Assembly (NCBI GenBank): GCA_025352225.1
Contig: JANXTT010000028.1
Span: 1-64,000 of the forward strand
Reading direction: 5' to 3'
Source of the DNA: Mucilaginibacter sp.
Lineage (GTDB): Bacteria; Bacteroidota; Bacteroidia; Sphingobacteriales; Sphingobacteriaceae
Length of the DNA: 64,000 nt
Below are positions 1 to 9,957 of the stretch, in pieces; positions within the stretch are counted from its first letter, which is position 1, and each line of letters opens with the position of its first letter. Under the pieces are notes generated by a model. It ran no database searches. It was not told the origin of the DNA and was given only the letters and a program-made list of their open reading frames with translations. The translations under genes were made by a program, and so were the position numbers.

Positions 1-143
1 TTCCCCCATTGACTGCTCCCGTTGATTTAGACTTTTAGTGGCCTTCTGTTCCGGTTGTAGTAGGTCTTCCTGTTTTATCTTTTTCCATTTGATGGTCGTA
101 TAAATCCACTGTTTTATATTGCGGATTAGCAACCATGAAATGT
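1..143 (-). pseudogene. C-terminal remnant of a second DUF3945-type ICE gene, truncated and frameshifted
   Basis: Positions 1-142 closely match 4860-5000 inside the intact DUF3945 ORF (shared 'gatggtcgta.aaatccactgttttatattg.ggatt'). Reverse-strand translation starts FMVANPQYKTVDLYDHQM, then an extra G shifts frame. Similarity ends at ~143. Confidence 0.7.
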
Positions 144-169
144 TTTTTTTTCTATCGTCGCCGCCTAAG

Positions 170-1681
170 TTATTTGCTAGGCGTTACCTTTTTCTGAAAG
201 TTTAACTTTCCTAAAGCCGGTTCCTCAAATGCATCGCATAGCTTCAAATAGATTTCCATCTTATCCATATCTTCCTGATGTACGGTCGCACTAAATTCAT
301 AGGCACGTAACAGCATCCTGATGTACGCAGCCGATTCTCCCTGTTTGGTCAATTTTTTTAAAGCGCCCATATAATCTTCCCGGTAAACGGTAGGGATGAT
401 AATTTTGGATAATCCTTTTGACGTTAGTTCGGCATTCATCATCACCCTGGCTATTCTTCCGTTACCGTCTAAAAACGGGTGAACTTCACTTATCAGGAAC
501 ATGACATAGGCGGCTTTAGCAAATGAATTTCTGAGGATAGAATACAACTCAAATCCTTTTTTAAGCGTTCCATGAACGAGTTGCCAATCTACAAATTCCG
601 TACTTCCAGCCCTGTTATTTTTATCTTTAAAATGACCTGGATTTTTTGAAGGACGGGCACTTAACAAGATAGCGTGCCTATGCCGGAGGATACTTAATAA
701 CTGCTCCGCCGTATCAGGGCAACGGCTCATTTCTTTCCTGTTGGATACGATCTGGTATGTTCCTAATACATCATGTGAATCTTCATCTCGTGATGGCATG
801 GGCGTAGCGGTTAAAACAATTTCTTTAGCTTCTTCAATTTCAAAAATGGTGCCTTCTATATAATTAGAAAAGTAGCTTTCATAAAAGGCAAAGTTTTGAT
901 AAGCGTGGATCGTCGTGTTTTGATCTTGATAAGCGGGATATTCGTTTGCCGCAAGTTGTTCATAAAGATGGTTGAATAAATCTATCCTGGACGGATCATA
1001 GGGAAAACCAGAGAGCCTTGCTTTGGTTAGCGGCGATGATAATATTTTGTTACTGTTACTTGAAAGTAAAGCAGCGATGAGTTTGTTCAATCGCTCAAAC
1101 TCTTTTTTCATATCAAGTTCGTCCGCAACAAGCCTTGCCTGATCGCGCAAGCGATTTAATTCTTGTTCGCCCCTGATACGGACAATAGCATCCAATTTTT
1201 CTTCTATAGCTTCTTTAGATAGCACCTTTGAACTATTCTCTTTTTGCGTGGAAGATTGCATGTTTTCCAGATATGCCCTTGCTTCCTGGGAAACATATAA
1301 GTCTTTAAAAAATGAAACATCACCATTAACAGGCCCTTTGCCTTTTAACGACCGGATCGTTATACCGGGCAACACCATATTTTTGGTGTATTTATAGGTG
1401 ATGAAAATTTCGCCCGATAGAGAGGGCTTAAATTCCAATGCACTGCGGTGGCTTAATAATGCACCCGGATATTGATGGGCAAGTATTTTATACCAGTTTC
1501 TTTTGACCAGCACTTCGGGCTGTTCTGTCAGATTAGAAGTATAAATGCGTGGTGCTATCTTTTTAATCTTACCGGCTTTTTCCAACCTGCTAATTTGTTG
1601 GGAAAGCGCCTTATCAGAACTTCCGAATAGGATCTCGTCTATGGTTGATTGTAGATTTTTTTCTATTAGTTGTTTTGACAT
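170..1681 (-). CDS. Fic family protein with N-terminal AbiEi-like winged-helix region
   Basis: Fic motif HPFLDGNGRIARVMMN; N-terminus (LSQQISRLEKAGKIKKIAPRIYTSN...ALLSHRSALEF) resembles AbiEi-type antitoxin wHTH domains. Confidence 0.85.
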   Translation of the reverse strand: MSKQLIEKNLQSTIDEILFGSSDKALSQQISRLEKAGKIKKIAPRIYTSNLTEQPEVLVKRNWYKILAHQYPGALLSHRSALEFKPSLSGEIFITYKYTKNMVLPGITIRSLKGKGPVNGDVSFFKDLYVSQEARAYLENMQSSTQKENSSKVLSKEAIEEKLDAIVRIRGEQELNRLRDQARLVADELDMKKEFERLNKLIAALLSSNSNKILSSPLTKARLSGFPYDPSRIDLFNHLYEQLAANEYPAYQDQNTTIHAYQNFAFYESYFSNYIEGTIFEIEEAKEIVLTATPMPSRDEDSHDVLGTYQIVSNRKEMSRCPDTAEQLLSILRHRHAILLSARPSKNPGHFKDKNNRAGSTEFVDWQLVHGTLKKGFELYSILRNSFAKAAYVMFLISEVHPFLDGNGRIARVMMNAELTSKGLSKIIIPTVYREDYMGALKKLTKQGESAAYIRMLLRAYEFSATVHQEDMDKMEIYLKLCDAFEEPALGKLNFQKKVTPSK

Positions 1682-1709
1682 ACGCTAATTTGTAGATTTT
1701 TTTCTATTA
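1649..1709. repeat. Two exact 20-bp direct repeats TTGTAGATTTTTTTCTATTA at the Fic gene start
   Basis: Copies at 1649-1668 and 1690-1709 (41 bp apart); a related inverted element AGAAAAAAATAGAA follows at ~1725-1738. Confidence 0.75.
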
Positions 1710-1910
1710 AAACAAGATTTATGTAGAAAAAAATAGAATCTATTATGTCTATTGATCTACTAAACGGGGGACATCAAGTAATGTTCGCCACTTATTCGTT
1801 TCGGGAACAATTATTTGTGCAGGAACTTCATCATCCCATATTTTGAGATTTTTGGACAGGAATTTATAAAGTTTCTTCATTCCAACATTGTTAGTACTAA
1901 AGAAATGCTC

Positions 1911-2801
1911 TTAAGCGCTAATTTCAAGTTTATATCCTTTGCTGCGTATAACAACAATATTAATATTCGGATCAAGTTCCAATTTTTTTCTAAGTTTTGA
2001 TATGAACATATCCAGGCTGCGCCCCACAATAACACCTTCATCTTCCCATATCTCTTTTTGCAGGCGGCTTCTCTCTATAGTCTCGTTAGGAGATAACGCG
2101 AAAATGCGCAGCACGCGGGTTTCTGTTCCGGTCAGGTCTATCGTTTTCCCGTTGAGTATGAGTTTACGATTCTTCACGTCGAATAATACCGTGCCCAAAG
2201 TGACCGTACCGCTATTCCCATCATCCGGTAAGTTATTCGGCGACTTGCCTGATCTCAAAAAAAGAAAACCAACAAATGCTAAAAAGGGCAGGCTGCCTAA
2301 AAGATATCCGGTTTTTGCTGTAATTACCCCCGATGGTTTAAATTTAATGTTGATATTGTAGCATGCTTTGGGTTGCACCCTTCCCCTACAAGCTACAATA
2401 TCATCTTTTTTATTGTTAGATATAGCATATCCATAGGCTACACTGGAGTTGCCACAGTTCAGAACGTTAACTACATAATCACGGGCCAGCGGGTCTTTGG
2501 CTAACAAACGCCGGGTAGTATTCACCAGGGAGTCCGGTTGAAAAGTAAGCTCATTCTCGAACGTGATCTGGTATTCATTTTCCGCGATCTTTTTTACCGG
2601 CAGCACCCTTGATTTACTGTCGCCCGACTGTGTGAGTAGTTCATCTCCTATCCTGCGAAGCAAAACTTCCCTTCTTGCAGCATCAAAATCGTTATTATTC
2701 TCCATACTGAAAGCCACGCAGATCATAGAGCCAAACAAGAGGAGCAACAGTCCGCACAGGTACTTACGTTTCCCGGACAGGAGATTTTGGCTAACAAGCA
2801 T
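1911..2801 (-). CDS. Membrane-anchored winged-helix (OmpR/PhoB-type) regulator
   Basis: N-terminal hydrophobic segment, second TM (YLLGSLPFLAFVGFLFL), C-terminal Trans_reg_C-like domain (TGTETRVLRIFALSPNETIERSRLQKEIWEDEGVIVGRSLDMFISKLRKKL). Confidence 0.75.
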   Translation of the reverse strand: MLVSQNLLSGKRKYLCGLLLLLFGSMICVAFSMENNNDFDAARREVLLRRIGDELLTQSGDSKSRVLPVKKIAENEYQITFENELTFQPDSLVNTTRRLLAKDPLARDYVVNVLNCGNSSVAYGYAISNNKKDDIVACRGRVQPKACYNINIKFKPSGVITAKTGYLLGSLPFLAFVGFLFLRSGKSPNNLPDDGNSGTVTLGTVLFDVKNRKLILNGKTIDLTGTETRVLRIFALSPNETIERSRLQKEIWEDEGVIVGRSLDMFISKLRKKLELDPNINIVVIRSKGYKLEISA

Positions 2802-2904
2802 AATGTCAATATTTTATTTACAAAGTTTACATTTTTATTTACAATCCCGATTCTTCAGACGGAAATATATCAAAGTAATTTCGTCGAATCAATTTTAAAA
2901 GGAT

Positions 2905-3708
2905 ATGAAAAATAAAAAAATGAAAAGATTATTTGTGTTTGTTCCGGCCATCCTCATGGGATTATTTCTACTCAATTCTTTTGTACTAAAAGGAAACGAA
3001 GCAAAAATGAAACTAATAAAAGAGAGCAAATCATTTTTTGGGGTGAAGCTTGCCGGTAAGCGAGCGACAGACCCATTCGCGCAAGACTCAACATTTAACC
3101 CAAACAGCAATAAGTCGGCGCTTGTAAAAACTATATTAAAATCTACCGATGGCGGCCAAACCTGGCGGGACATCAGCAAAACGCCACCTGAAATTGAGTT
3201 GCCTGCATCTCAGAGTAATATCGTGAAGGCCGAAGGGGTTCTGATTGCGACAGGCCAAAAGGGTATCAAGAGATCGACAGATAATGGTAAGCATTGGGAA
3301 TGGGTAATCGCCGAGGGCGGCGTGGGTATAGCTGTTGAACGCATAAACGGGGGATTTGCTGCCATATCCTATAACACAGCAACCAGATCCAGAAGAATAC
3401 GCATTTCATTGGATAAAGGAAAAACCTGGCAAGCAATTGACGAGGGACTTCGGCCTTCTTCGTTCATTTCATCTATCAAACAAATAGGCCAGTATTTAAT
3501 ATGTGGTCATTCGGACGGCATATTCCGTTCATCTAACATGGGTAAAACGTGGAAGAGGATTCTTTGCGGTGTTAATAACAATGATAATAACAAAGAATTT
3601 AAATTTTCACAAACATGGAATAGTCCTCCCAGTGAACCTAAAAAGGTATTTAGGTTATATGTTTCCGATAATATACTGTATGCCGTAGTGGTGCCTGCCG
3701 GGTGCTGA
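2905..3708 (+). CDS. BNR/YCF48-like exported repeat protein
   Basis: N-terminal signal-like segment; repeated STDGGQTWRD / STDNGKHWEW / SLDKGKTWQ / SSNMGKTWKR motifs. Confidence 0.65.
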   Translation: MKNKKMKRLFVFVPAILMGLFLLNSFVLKGNEAKMKLIKESKSFFGVKLAGKRATDPFAQDSTFNPNSNKSALVKTILKSTDGGQTWRDISKTPPEIELPASQSNIVKAEGVLIATGQKGIKRSTDNGKHWEWVIAEGGVGIAVERINGGFAAISYNTATRSRRIRISLDKGKTWQAIDEGLRPSSFISSIKQIGQYLICGHSDGIFRSSNMGKTWKRILCGVNNNDNNKEFKFSQTWNSPPSEPKKVFRLYVSDNILYAVVVPAGC

Positions 3709-3790
3709 AAATAACACTATTGACGGTGATATCAGCGTAAACTGTGGAGCTGGTATTTGTTAAAAATGATTTTTATATAAATAAAAAACG

Positions 3791-4474
3791 ATGAAATACG
3801 CGCTGGTTTATATGTTGTTCCTGATGTTAGCTTCCTGCATTTCCTGTGGACAAAACCAAACAGACCTCCCAAAAGAAAAAATCAAGTCTGAAACCAAAGA
3901 CATATCTACTTCCGGATGGATTGACACGAAGTATGAGTATACTGATTCTATCGGTAAGAGCCTGATAATACAAAATAGCCTACCAAAAGGTGGACAAAAA
4001 TACACTGACCCTGATGGCGAGGTATATAATTATGTTATATTTTTCACTCGACTAATCAATGAAACCGATAATCCTCTGGAATTGAAGATTGACTTTCCTG
4101 TAGATTCATTTGAGGTGCCGTCTTTACCTGGTAAATACTTTAAAATATTGGTTCCTCCCGACACAATGACACTTGATAAATTACCCTTGTATACGTATGG
4201 TCTGACAGATTTAGAATCTTTTTTAGATAATAGTATTCATAAACAGTCTTCGTCGAAAAGAACGATTAATCCAAAAGAATCGAGTGGCTTTTATGTTGTA
4301 ATGCTCTGTTTGATTGAAGGAGCACATGGTACCATGCGAACAGGACTTAGCCTAAAAGGGCAAAATCTTTTTTATAGAATAAAAATTGATGGATCAAAAA
4401 GTAACACTAAATCAATCGATAAAGAAATTAATTGTGGAAGTATTAATTTGAAAAATTTGATGTTACGGAAATAA
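3791..4474 (+). CDS. Hypothetical lipoprotein
   Basis: 227 aa ORF; signal with lipobox-like LASCISC. Confidence 0.55.
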   Translation: MKYALVYMLFLMLASCISCGQNQTDLPKEKIKSETKDISTSGWIDTKYEYTDSIGKSLIIQNSLPKGGQKYTDPDGEVYNYVIFFTRLINETDNPLELKIDFPVDSFEVPSLPGKYFKILVPPDTMTLDKLPLYTYGLTDLESFLDNSIHKQSSSKRTINPKESSGFYVVMLCLIEGAHGTMRTGLSLKGQNLFYRIKIDGSKSNTKSIDKEINCGSINLKNLMLRK

Positions 4475-4814
4475 AAAGCCAGCGCACAGTCAATGTGTAT
4501 AATATATAGGGGGACGTGGTAAATCCAAGGTCTTTTGGTCACTAATAACATGTATAGCTAATAATTAAATTAACTGATTTGAAAAACTTTAATGCCGGGT
4601 TAATAGTGATGTGCAATGGTTCGACCTTATCAGACTTTGATTATCCTTAATTAATGTGCCTCAGACTTACTTAAGACAGCAATTCGCTTTAAATCTTCAA
4701 TGAAATGGTTCGAGAATAGTTCCACTTTGGCTACAAAAATCTCGCAAGCTCGGTGCTCTCATATGCATTTGTAAGTAAAGAAACAGGCCAAATTTGACCT
4801 GTTCCTTTTTCAAA

Positions 4815-5585
4815 TTAAACTTTCAGTTTAGCTTTTCGCGACTGCTTTTTTTTTAGCAATTCCTCCTTTGGCTGCTCCCGTTGTTGTAAACTTTTAGTTG
4901 CCTTCTGTTCCGGTTGCAATATTTCTTCCCTTTTGATCTTTTTCATTTGATGGTCGTACAAATCCACTGTTTTATATTGAGGATTGGCGGCCATAAAATA
5001 CTTTTGCTCGGAGCCATCACGGTTAACGGTAACCTGTTGGGCATTACCTTTTCTGAGGGAACGCATCAACTCCTCTTTGCTTTTGGGGTCGTCCAATTCT
5101 TTTATTCCCTTTCCGGCAATCACCTTATCTATGTCAAAGCCATAATTTTCATGGTAGTGTTTAATTTTTTTATTGCCGTTATCGGTAAGGTTCTTATCAT
5201 CAAGCTGTAACCAAGCCTGATATTTATGCCCTTCCAAGTTGTACAGTTGTTTGTGAACCGCCCTGCCTTCCATTAAGTTAAAGGCTTCTTTAGCGGTGAT
5301 ACCGCTACCTTTATTGATAAAAAACGATTGGTTCACATCTTTGGCCGGATCATCCTTGTGGCTGATCGTTGCATCGTATTTATTAAAGAAATACATATCT
5401 TTATTATCGCCAGCCTTGAAATGAAGCGTATAATCAATGGTTTTCTGGTTAAACTCATGTTGCATACCCAACTTAAATTCAGGTGTTTTCGCTTCCATTT
5501 CTTTGTCTAATTCGGTATTTAATTTGTCGCCAAACCCCAGGTTCAGCAAGCTTTTTTTCAAAAATTCAGAATTTTGCTCGTTCAT
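4815..5585 (-). CDS. DUF3945-type ICE-associated protein
   Basis: 256 aa; resembles Bacteroidota ICE proteins (SEFLKKSLLNLGFGDKLNTELDKEM...); downstream of TraN. Confidence 0.65.
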   Translation of the reverse strand: MNEQNSEFLKKSLLNLGFGDKLNTELDKEMEAKTPEFKLGMQHEFNQKTIDYTLHFKAGDNKDMYFFNKYDATISHKDDPAKDVNQSFFINKGSGITAKEAFNLMEGRAVHKQLYNLEGHKYQAWLQLDDKNLTDNGNKKIKHYHENYGFDIDKVIAGKGIKELDDPKSKEELMRSLRKGNAQQVTVNRDGSEQKYFMAANPQYKTVDLYDHQMKKIKREEILQPEQKATKSLQQREQPKEELLKKKQSRKAKLKV

Positions 5586-5623
5586 GATTGCTTTGTTTTA
5601 AATTAATAATTACTGTTAATTGA

Positions 5624-6445
5624 TTAGTTTGCAGCAAGGATAAACGATGCTGCTGGTGTAGCCGGATTGATCGTTTCCAGATCGTCCAGGTCTTTTTGTT
5701 TGATTTGAAGATAGAGGTGCCTATTACCGTTCCGCTCGTATAGTTCAATATTCAATGCCTGATCTTCCGAAAGGGAGAAACGATGGAAACCAAATACTTT
5801 AGCGATCTCCTTACTTTTTAATATCGTGGTATGTTTATTCAGGTTTGAATATATGGGGACTATTTCCTGCTCATGGGTTGCCATACGGGCAACCGTCTTT
5901 AAATCCCTGATATAAAAACGGATAAAATCGACATCATAAGGCAGGTTGGACCGGTTGCGAATATCCAGCCTGAAAAATACCTTGTTATTGGCAAGCGATA
6001 ATTTGTTTACCCAGGCTTTAACGCCTCCTGTTTTTTTACGGTCAACCACATCCGAGCGTTTGCCGGATGCAAGCAGGCTACCAATGGCCGAATAGTTGGT
6101 TACCGGGGATCTGATAACGGTAATATCGGCCCTGCCGCCTCCAACTTCAATTCTCCTTCCAGCCCGGCCATAAGAATACTGCACTGGTATATGATAAACC
6201 TGGTTAGTATTTTGATTCTGGATATTCAGCTTGACCGATTTGAAATCAGGATTGATTGCCTTTAGCGTTATTAACCCGTTTTGAATCTGCCTGACTTCAA
6301 AATCAGGTGGTGTTTTCCCAACGACTTTAACCGATGATTTGAAATACAAGGCCGTTGTTTTATCCCTGCTAATATATGCGGTGTCTTGCGCAAAGGAAAC
6401 TGTCCCTATGGCGGTGAGAAATATGATGATGATTAATGTTTTCAT
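5624..6445 (-). CDS. traN: Conjugative transposon protein TraN (DUF4138)
   Basis: Signal peptide and beta-rich TraN-like sequence; directly downstream of TraM. Confidence 0.8.
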   Translation of the reverse strand: MKTLIIIIFLTAIGTVSFAQDTAYISRDKTTALYFKSSVKVVGKTPPDFEVRQIQNGLITLKAINPDFKSVKLNIQNQNTNQVYHIPVQYSYGRAGRRIEVGGGRADITVIRSPVTNYSAIGSLLASGKRSDVVDRKKTGGVKAWVNKLSLANNKVFFRLDIRNRSNLPYDVDFIRFYIRDLKTVARMATHEQEIVPIYSNLNKHTTILKSKEIAKVFGFHRFSLSEDQALNIELYERNGNRHLYLQIKQKDLDDLETINPATPAASFILAAN

Positions 6446-6455
6446 GATAATCTTT

Positions 6456-7736
6456 TTAATTGTCTCTTTCGTTGCTATCCTTTAGCAACACCTCGTAACC
6501 TGCCTTTATTTTAACTTTGATCTGCTTTACTTTATGGCCAAAAAGCCCTTTAGCGGCTTCAATGCCTACCCCGGCAGCTTGTGTGCCCACAGACTGATCC
6601 ATTGACATTAACTGTACGGATTGGACAGCATCGCCCACACCGTTCTTAGCGGCATCCCTGCCAATAGAACCCGGTACATATAAGCCCTCCATGCCGTCCA
6701 GATCATATACCGAAAGTGCCACCGGGAGTATGTTATTCAGGTAGCGGATGCTTGCGATCTTAATGATTAACCGTTCATTATTCAATCCACAAGTACCATA
6801 TACAAAGCTGCCTTTGGGGATCATCCGGCCATTAACATAAATACCGTCAACCAAACGCAATTTGACAACCGCGCCACTTACCAGTGTCTGATCTTCATGT
6901 ACCACTGCCTGAATCGTATTGCCTGGTGCCTGCCCTGTATTTGCGGTATGTCGTTTTTTGCCTTTGCCACCGCCGTCATAAGAAGCATAGCTGACCGATG
7001 GCTGATCATTTTGTACACCGTTATCATCTTCGTCATCCTCTTTAGCGGCCATTACCGGATATGCCCGTTGACGGTTCTTTAGGGATTGGCTACGTATGCG
7101 GCTATTTTCATTCCCCGGATTTTGAATATCATTGATCTGCTGCAACATTTGACTGAGCTGCCGCATTTCCGGGTCATTGCCGCCGCCGTTCATTGTTTTC
7201 ATCATCATTTCCAACCTTTTTACATCCGGCCCCGATTGCTGGACCTGTGTTCCACCGCCTGAATATTGCGGTGCCTCCGGCTGGCTGATCTGGCGGTTGA
7301 TCTGCGAAAGTTTGGCTTGAATTTTCAACTCGTTGGCATCCGCCATATTTTGTGGTTCGCCGGGGTTGATCGTATTACCTTTGCCCATAGAATCTAAAGG
7401 TTTGGCTTTGGCGGCATCAAACCCCATTGAGCGAACGAAGTTTTGATTAACCCCGCTATTTTCCGATCCTGCTGAATCCCTTTTGGCATCTTGATAGATA
7501 CCCATCTTATTTTCAGCTTTCTCGTCTTTAAACTGTGCCTGGGGCAGGGAGGTATTGAGGCCTTTAGTGGTTGAAGTGTCAAACTGGCCATTTACCTGTT
7601 TACCACCTCCTAAAGCCCAAAATCCCATTGTTAAGAATGGCAGGATCAATAAAGGAACAATCATTAAAAATTTGCGTTCTTTTAAAAACTCCTGCGAGTG
7701 TTGCGGCGTTTGACCGCTTACCTGTTGTGTTTCCAT
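6456..7736 (-). CDS. traM: Conjugative transposon protein TraM
   Basis: Single N-terminal TM (FLMIVPLLILPFLTMGFWALGGGK), low-complexity middle, C-terminal VirB10/TraM-like domain. Confidence 0.85.
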   Translation of the reverse strand: METQQVSGQTPQHSQEFLKERKFLMIVPLLILPFLTMGFWALGGGKQVNGQFDTSTTKGLNTSLPQAQFKDEKAENKMGIYQDAKRDSAGSENSGVNQNFVRSMGFDAAKAKPLDSMGKGNTINPGEPQNMADANELKIQAKLSQINRQISQPEAPQYSGGGTQVQQSGPDVKRLEMMMKTMNGGGNDPEMRQLSQMLQQINDIQNPGNENSRIRSQSLKNRQRAYPVMAAKEDDEDDNGVQNDQPSVSYASYDGGGKGKKRHTANTGQAPGNTIQAVVHEDQTLVSGAVVKLRLVDGIYVNGRMIPKGSFVYGTCGLNNERLIIKIASIRYLNNILPVALSVYDLDGMEGLYVPGSIGRDAAKNGVGDAVQSVQLMSMDQSVGTQAAGVGIEAAKGLFGHKVKQIKVKIKAGYEVLLKDSNERDN

Positions 7737-7739
7737 GAT

Positions 7740-8084
7740 CTACTTTTTTATGGTTAAAGAATCTATTAATTGATGTTTACTAAAATTTGGCTTTGGTATT
7801 TCGGAAGCCATGCCGATATGAGCGGAGGTATAATTGCCCTGCGACCAAAGCGGTATGCTATAAAATGAGCTGAATACACCAGTTATTAAAAACCCGGCTA
7901 CCAATAATCCTGATAAAATCAGTATCCATTTCTTTTGCTTAACCGAATAGGTGTTAAACCAGGCATTCAAGTAATGGGCTATGCGGAACTGTACTTTAAT
8001 AAGCCTGTTCGCCAATACTGCCGCTAACCGGTCATTGACTTTATTACTGGCCTCCTTTGATCTGCTATTTTTAAATAAGTTCAT
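7740..8084 (-). CDS. TraL-like conjugation protein
   Basis: 114 aa, single TM, between TraK and TraM. Confidence 0.5.
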   Translation of the reverse strand: MNLFKNSRSKEASNKVNDRLAAVLANRLIKVQFRIAHYLNAWFNTYSVKQKKWILILSGLLVAGFLITGVFSSFYSIPLWSQGNYTSAHIGMASEIPKPNFSKHQLIDSLTIKK

Positions 8085-8088
8085 CGTT

Positions 8089-8703
8089 TTAGTGTTGAAT
8101 AGTGGTATCCCTGTTGGCTAATGTTTCCCAATGCAAAATCAAAAAGCCATGAGGGTTATTATCGGAACGGGTAACGTTGCGCAGGTATCCCTGTGTAATT
8201 AAGCTCCTGTTTACCGTCGAGGTTGAGCGGATCAGCTTTTGCGTAGCAAAGCATTTGAAATAATAAGGATACTGGTTCATATCCAGTTGAATGCTATCTA
8301 CAGTTATCTCCTGGCTGATATTGCCGGAAATCAGGTTATTGTAATAACTTTTTTCCTTCAAGTCATTGTATTGATTTTTAGCACTTTCATCGGCGAGATA
8401 TAAGGCTTTGCTGATATTGGCATCAATAACTTTTTCATCCGGGTCAAGCGTAAAGAAATAGTGATGGAACATCCTGATATGATCCCGCGCTTCTACGGGG
8501 ATATTATCCTTGCGGTCTGCCGCAAAAGCCTCTAATGCTTTCCCGTTGGCTAATATGTAAATGTGCCTTCCCGCAAGATCTGCTGCTTGAAAACTTTTAA
8601 ACAGGGCGAAGCCTGAAATTAAGGTACATGCTCCTATGAGCAAATAACTGAACAGCTTAATATGCTTAAAGGCTGTTTCGATATTTTTGAGGTGTGCGAA
8701 CAT
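8089..8703 (-). CDS. traK: Conjugative transposon protein TraK
   Basis: 204 aa, N-terminal TM and VirB8-like fold signature (MFAHLKNIETAFKHIKLFSYLLIGACT), conserved position. Confidence 0.85.
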   Translation of the reverse strand: MFAHLKNIETAFKHIKLFSYLLIGACTLISGFALFKSFQAADLAGRHIYILANGKALEAFAADRKDNIPVEARDHIRMFHHYFFTLDPDEKVIDANISKALYLADESAKNQYNDLKEKSYYNNLISGNISQEITVDSIQLDMNQYPYYFKCFATQKLIRSTSTVNRSLITQGYLRNVTRSDNNPHGFLILHWETLANRDTTIQH

Positions 8704-8729
8704 AAGAATGAGATTAAAAGATGAGTTAA

Positions 8730-9947
8730 TTAAGATTTCTGTGGGTTAATTTTTGATGCTTGATAGCTATTTGCCGACTGTCCTTTATCCTGAAAGTAGG
8801 GCTTTGAAACAGCACTTTGAGCCACGCTTTGGCTGGTATTTTCCCTTTGATTTCCAAAAGCATCGGCAGCCATACCGGCACCCCCACTTGCCGCGCCAAC
8901 AACGGAATGACTGGTGCTGCTTACGATACTGTTTACCTTTTGCAATAATCCATTACCTCCACCTGCGTTTACTACATAATTGGCGACACTTGGTACGGTG
9001 AAATAACCGATGATACCAATAATTAAAAAAATAAGGTAGGCTGTATCTGTTGCACTAAAGAAAGTATCACCAGCATTTTGAACCTGTGAAATATCCAGTT
9101 TGAGCATATTTTCCTGCACCTTGCCAATGATGGCACCGAAAATATTAGCTATTGGCAGCCACAGAAAAACGTTGATATATTTTGCCAGCCATACCGTGAG
9201 TGTATGCTGAAAACCATCGAAAACAGCCAGTCCAAACACAATAGGCCCTAAAATGGCGAGGATTATCAAATAAAACGTTCGTATGGTATTTATACATAAA
9301 GCGGCAGCTTCATAGAGCACCTGCAGAACTTCCGACATCCATTGTTTAACTGTATTACGAAAGTTGTAAGAGGCCTTTGACATGGCAAACTTCATATCAT
9401 TTCCGACACTGGCCAGCATACCCTCACCACTTCCATTCTTATCATCGGGATGGGTATATTTATACCACTTGTCGCGGTCACCATCCCCATTGTCGCCCAC
9501 ATACATTTGCCACGTATCCGTCTTTTCAACTGCATCTTCTTTTGCTTTCAGTAAGGCAGCGATAGCATTATCTGAATTTTGTACCATGCCACCTGTCGCG
9601 CTAACGGTCGGTTGCATAATGCCATTGATAACGGCGATCACCGTTGGAAATAAAAGAATGGCCAACCCCAGGGCAAAGGGGCGCATTAAAGGATAAAAAT
9701 CTATGGGTTCGGCACATGCAAGCTGTCGCCAAACACGGCTACCTATATACCATAATGCACCAAAACCTGCTATTGCCCGGCCTACACCGATCAACTGGCT
9801 GCACATTGGCAGCATATCATTATATACGCCGTTTAGTGTTCCTTGCAAGCCCTGAATATCAGTCGCAAGTCCTTCTGCTTTGGAAAATGAAGGAAAAGCA
9901 ATCCCCGTTACCGCAATTATTGCGGTTAAATAAATCGTCTTTTTCAT
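8730..9947 (-). CDS. traJ: Conjugative transposon protein TraJ
   Basis: Polytopic TraJ/VirB6-like protein: GFGALWYIGSRVWRQLACAEPIDFYPLMRPFALGLAI. Confidence 0.85.
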   Translation of the reverse strand: MKKTIYLTAIIAVTGIAFPSFSKAEGLATDIQGLQGTLNGVYNDMLPMCSQLIGVGRAIAGFGALWYIGSRVWRQLACAEPIDFYPLMRPFALGLAILLFPTVIAVINGIMQPTVSATGGMVQNSDNAIAALLKAKEDAVEKTDTWQMYVGDNGDGDRDKWYKYTHPDDKNGSGEGMLASVGNDMKFAMSKASYNFRNTVKQWMSEVLQVLYEAAALCINTIRTFYLIILAILGPIVFGLAVFDGFQHTLTVWLAKYINVFLWLPIANIFGAIIGKVQENMLKLDISQVQNAGDTFFSATDTAYLIFLIIGIIGYFTVPSVANYVVNAGGGNGLLQKVNSIVSSTSHSVVGAASGGAGMAADAFGNQRENTSQSVAQSAVSKPYFQDKGQSANSYQASKINPQKS

Positions 9948-9957
9948 AAAATTCGGA

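Noticed and set aside
162-183. CGCCTA/TAGGCG hairpin at the Fic gene end as terminator
   Set aside because: Only a 6-bp stem, and the following tract is A-rich rather than T-rich on the gene's strand.
1815-2000. Short + strand ORF and many similar ORFs antisense to strong genes (e.g. 1939-2361, 9377-9696, 21213-21666)
   Set aside because: They overlap longer ORFs with recognisable domains on the opposite strand and show no motif of their own.
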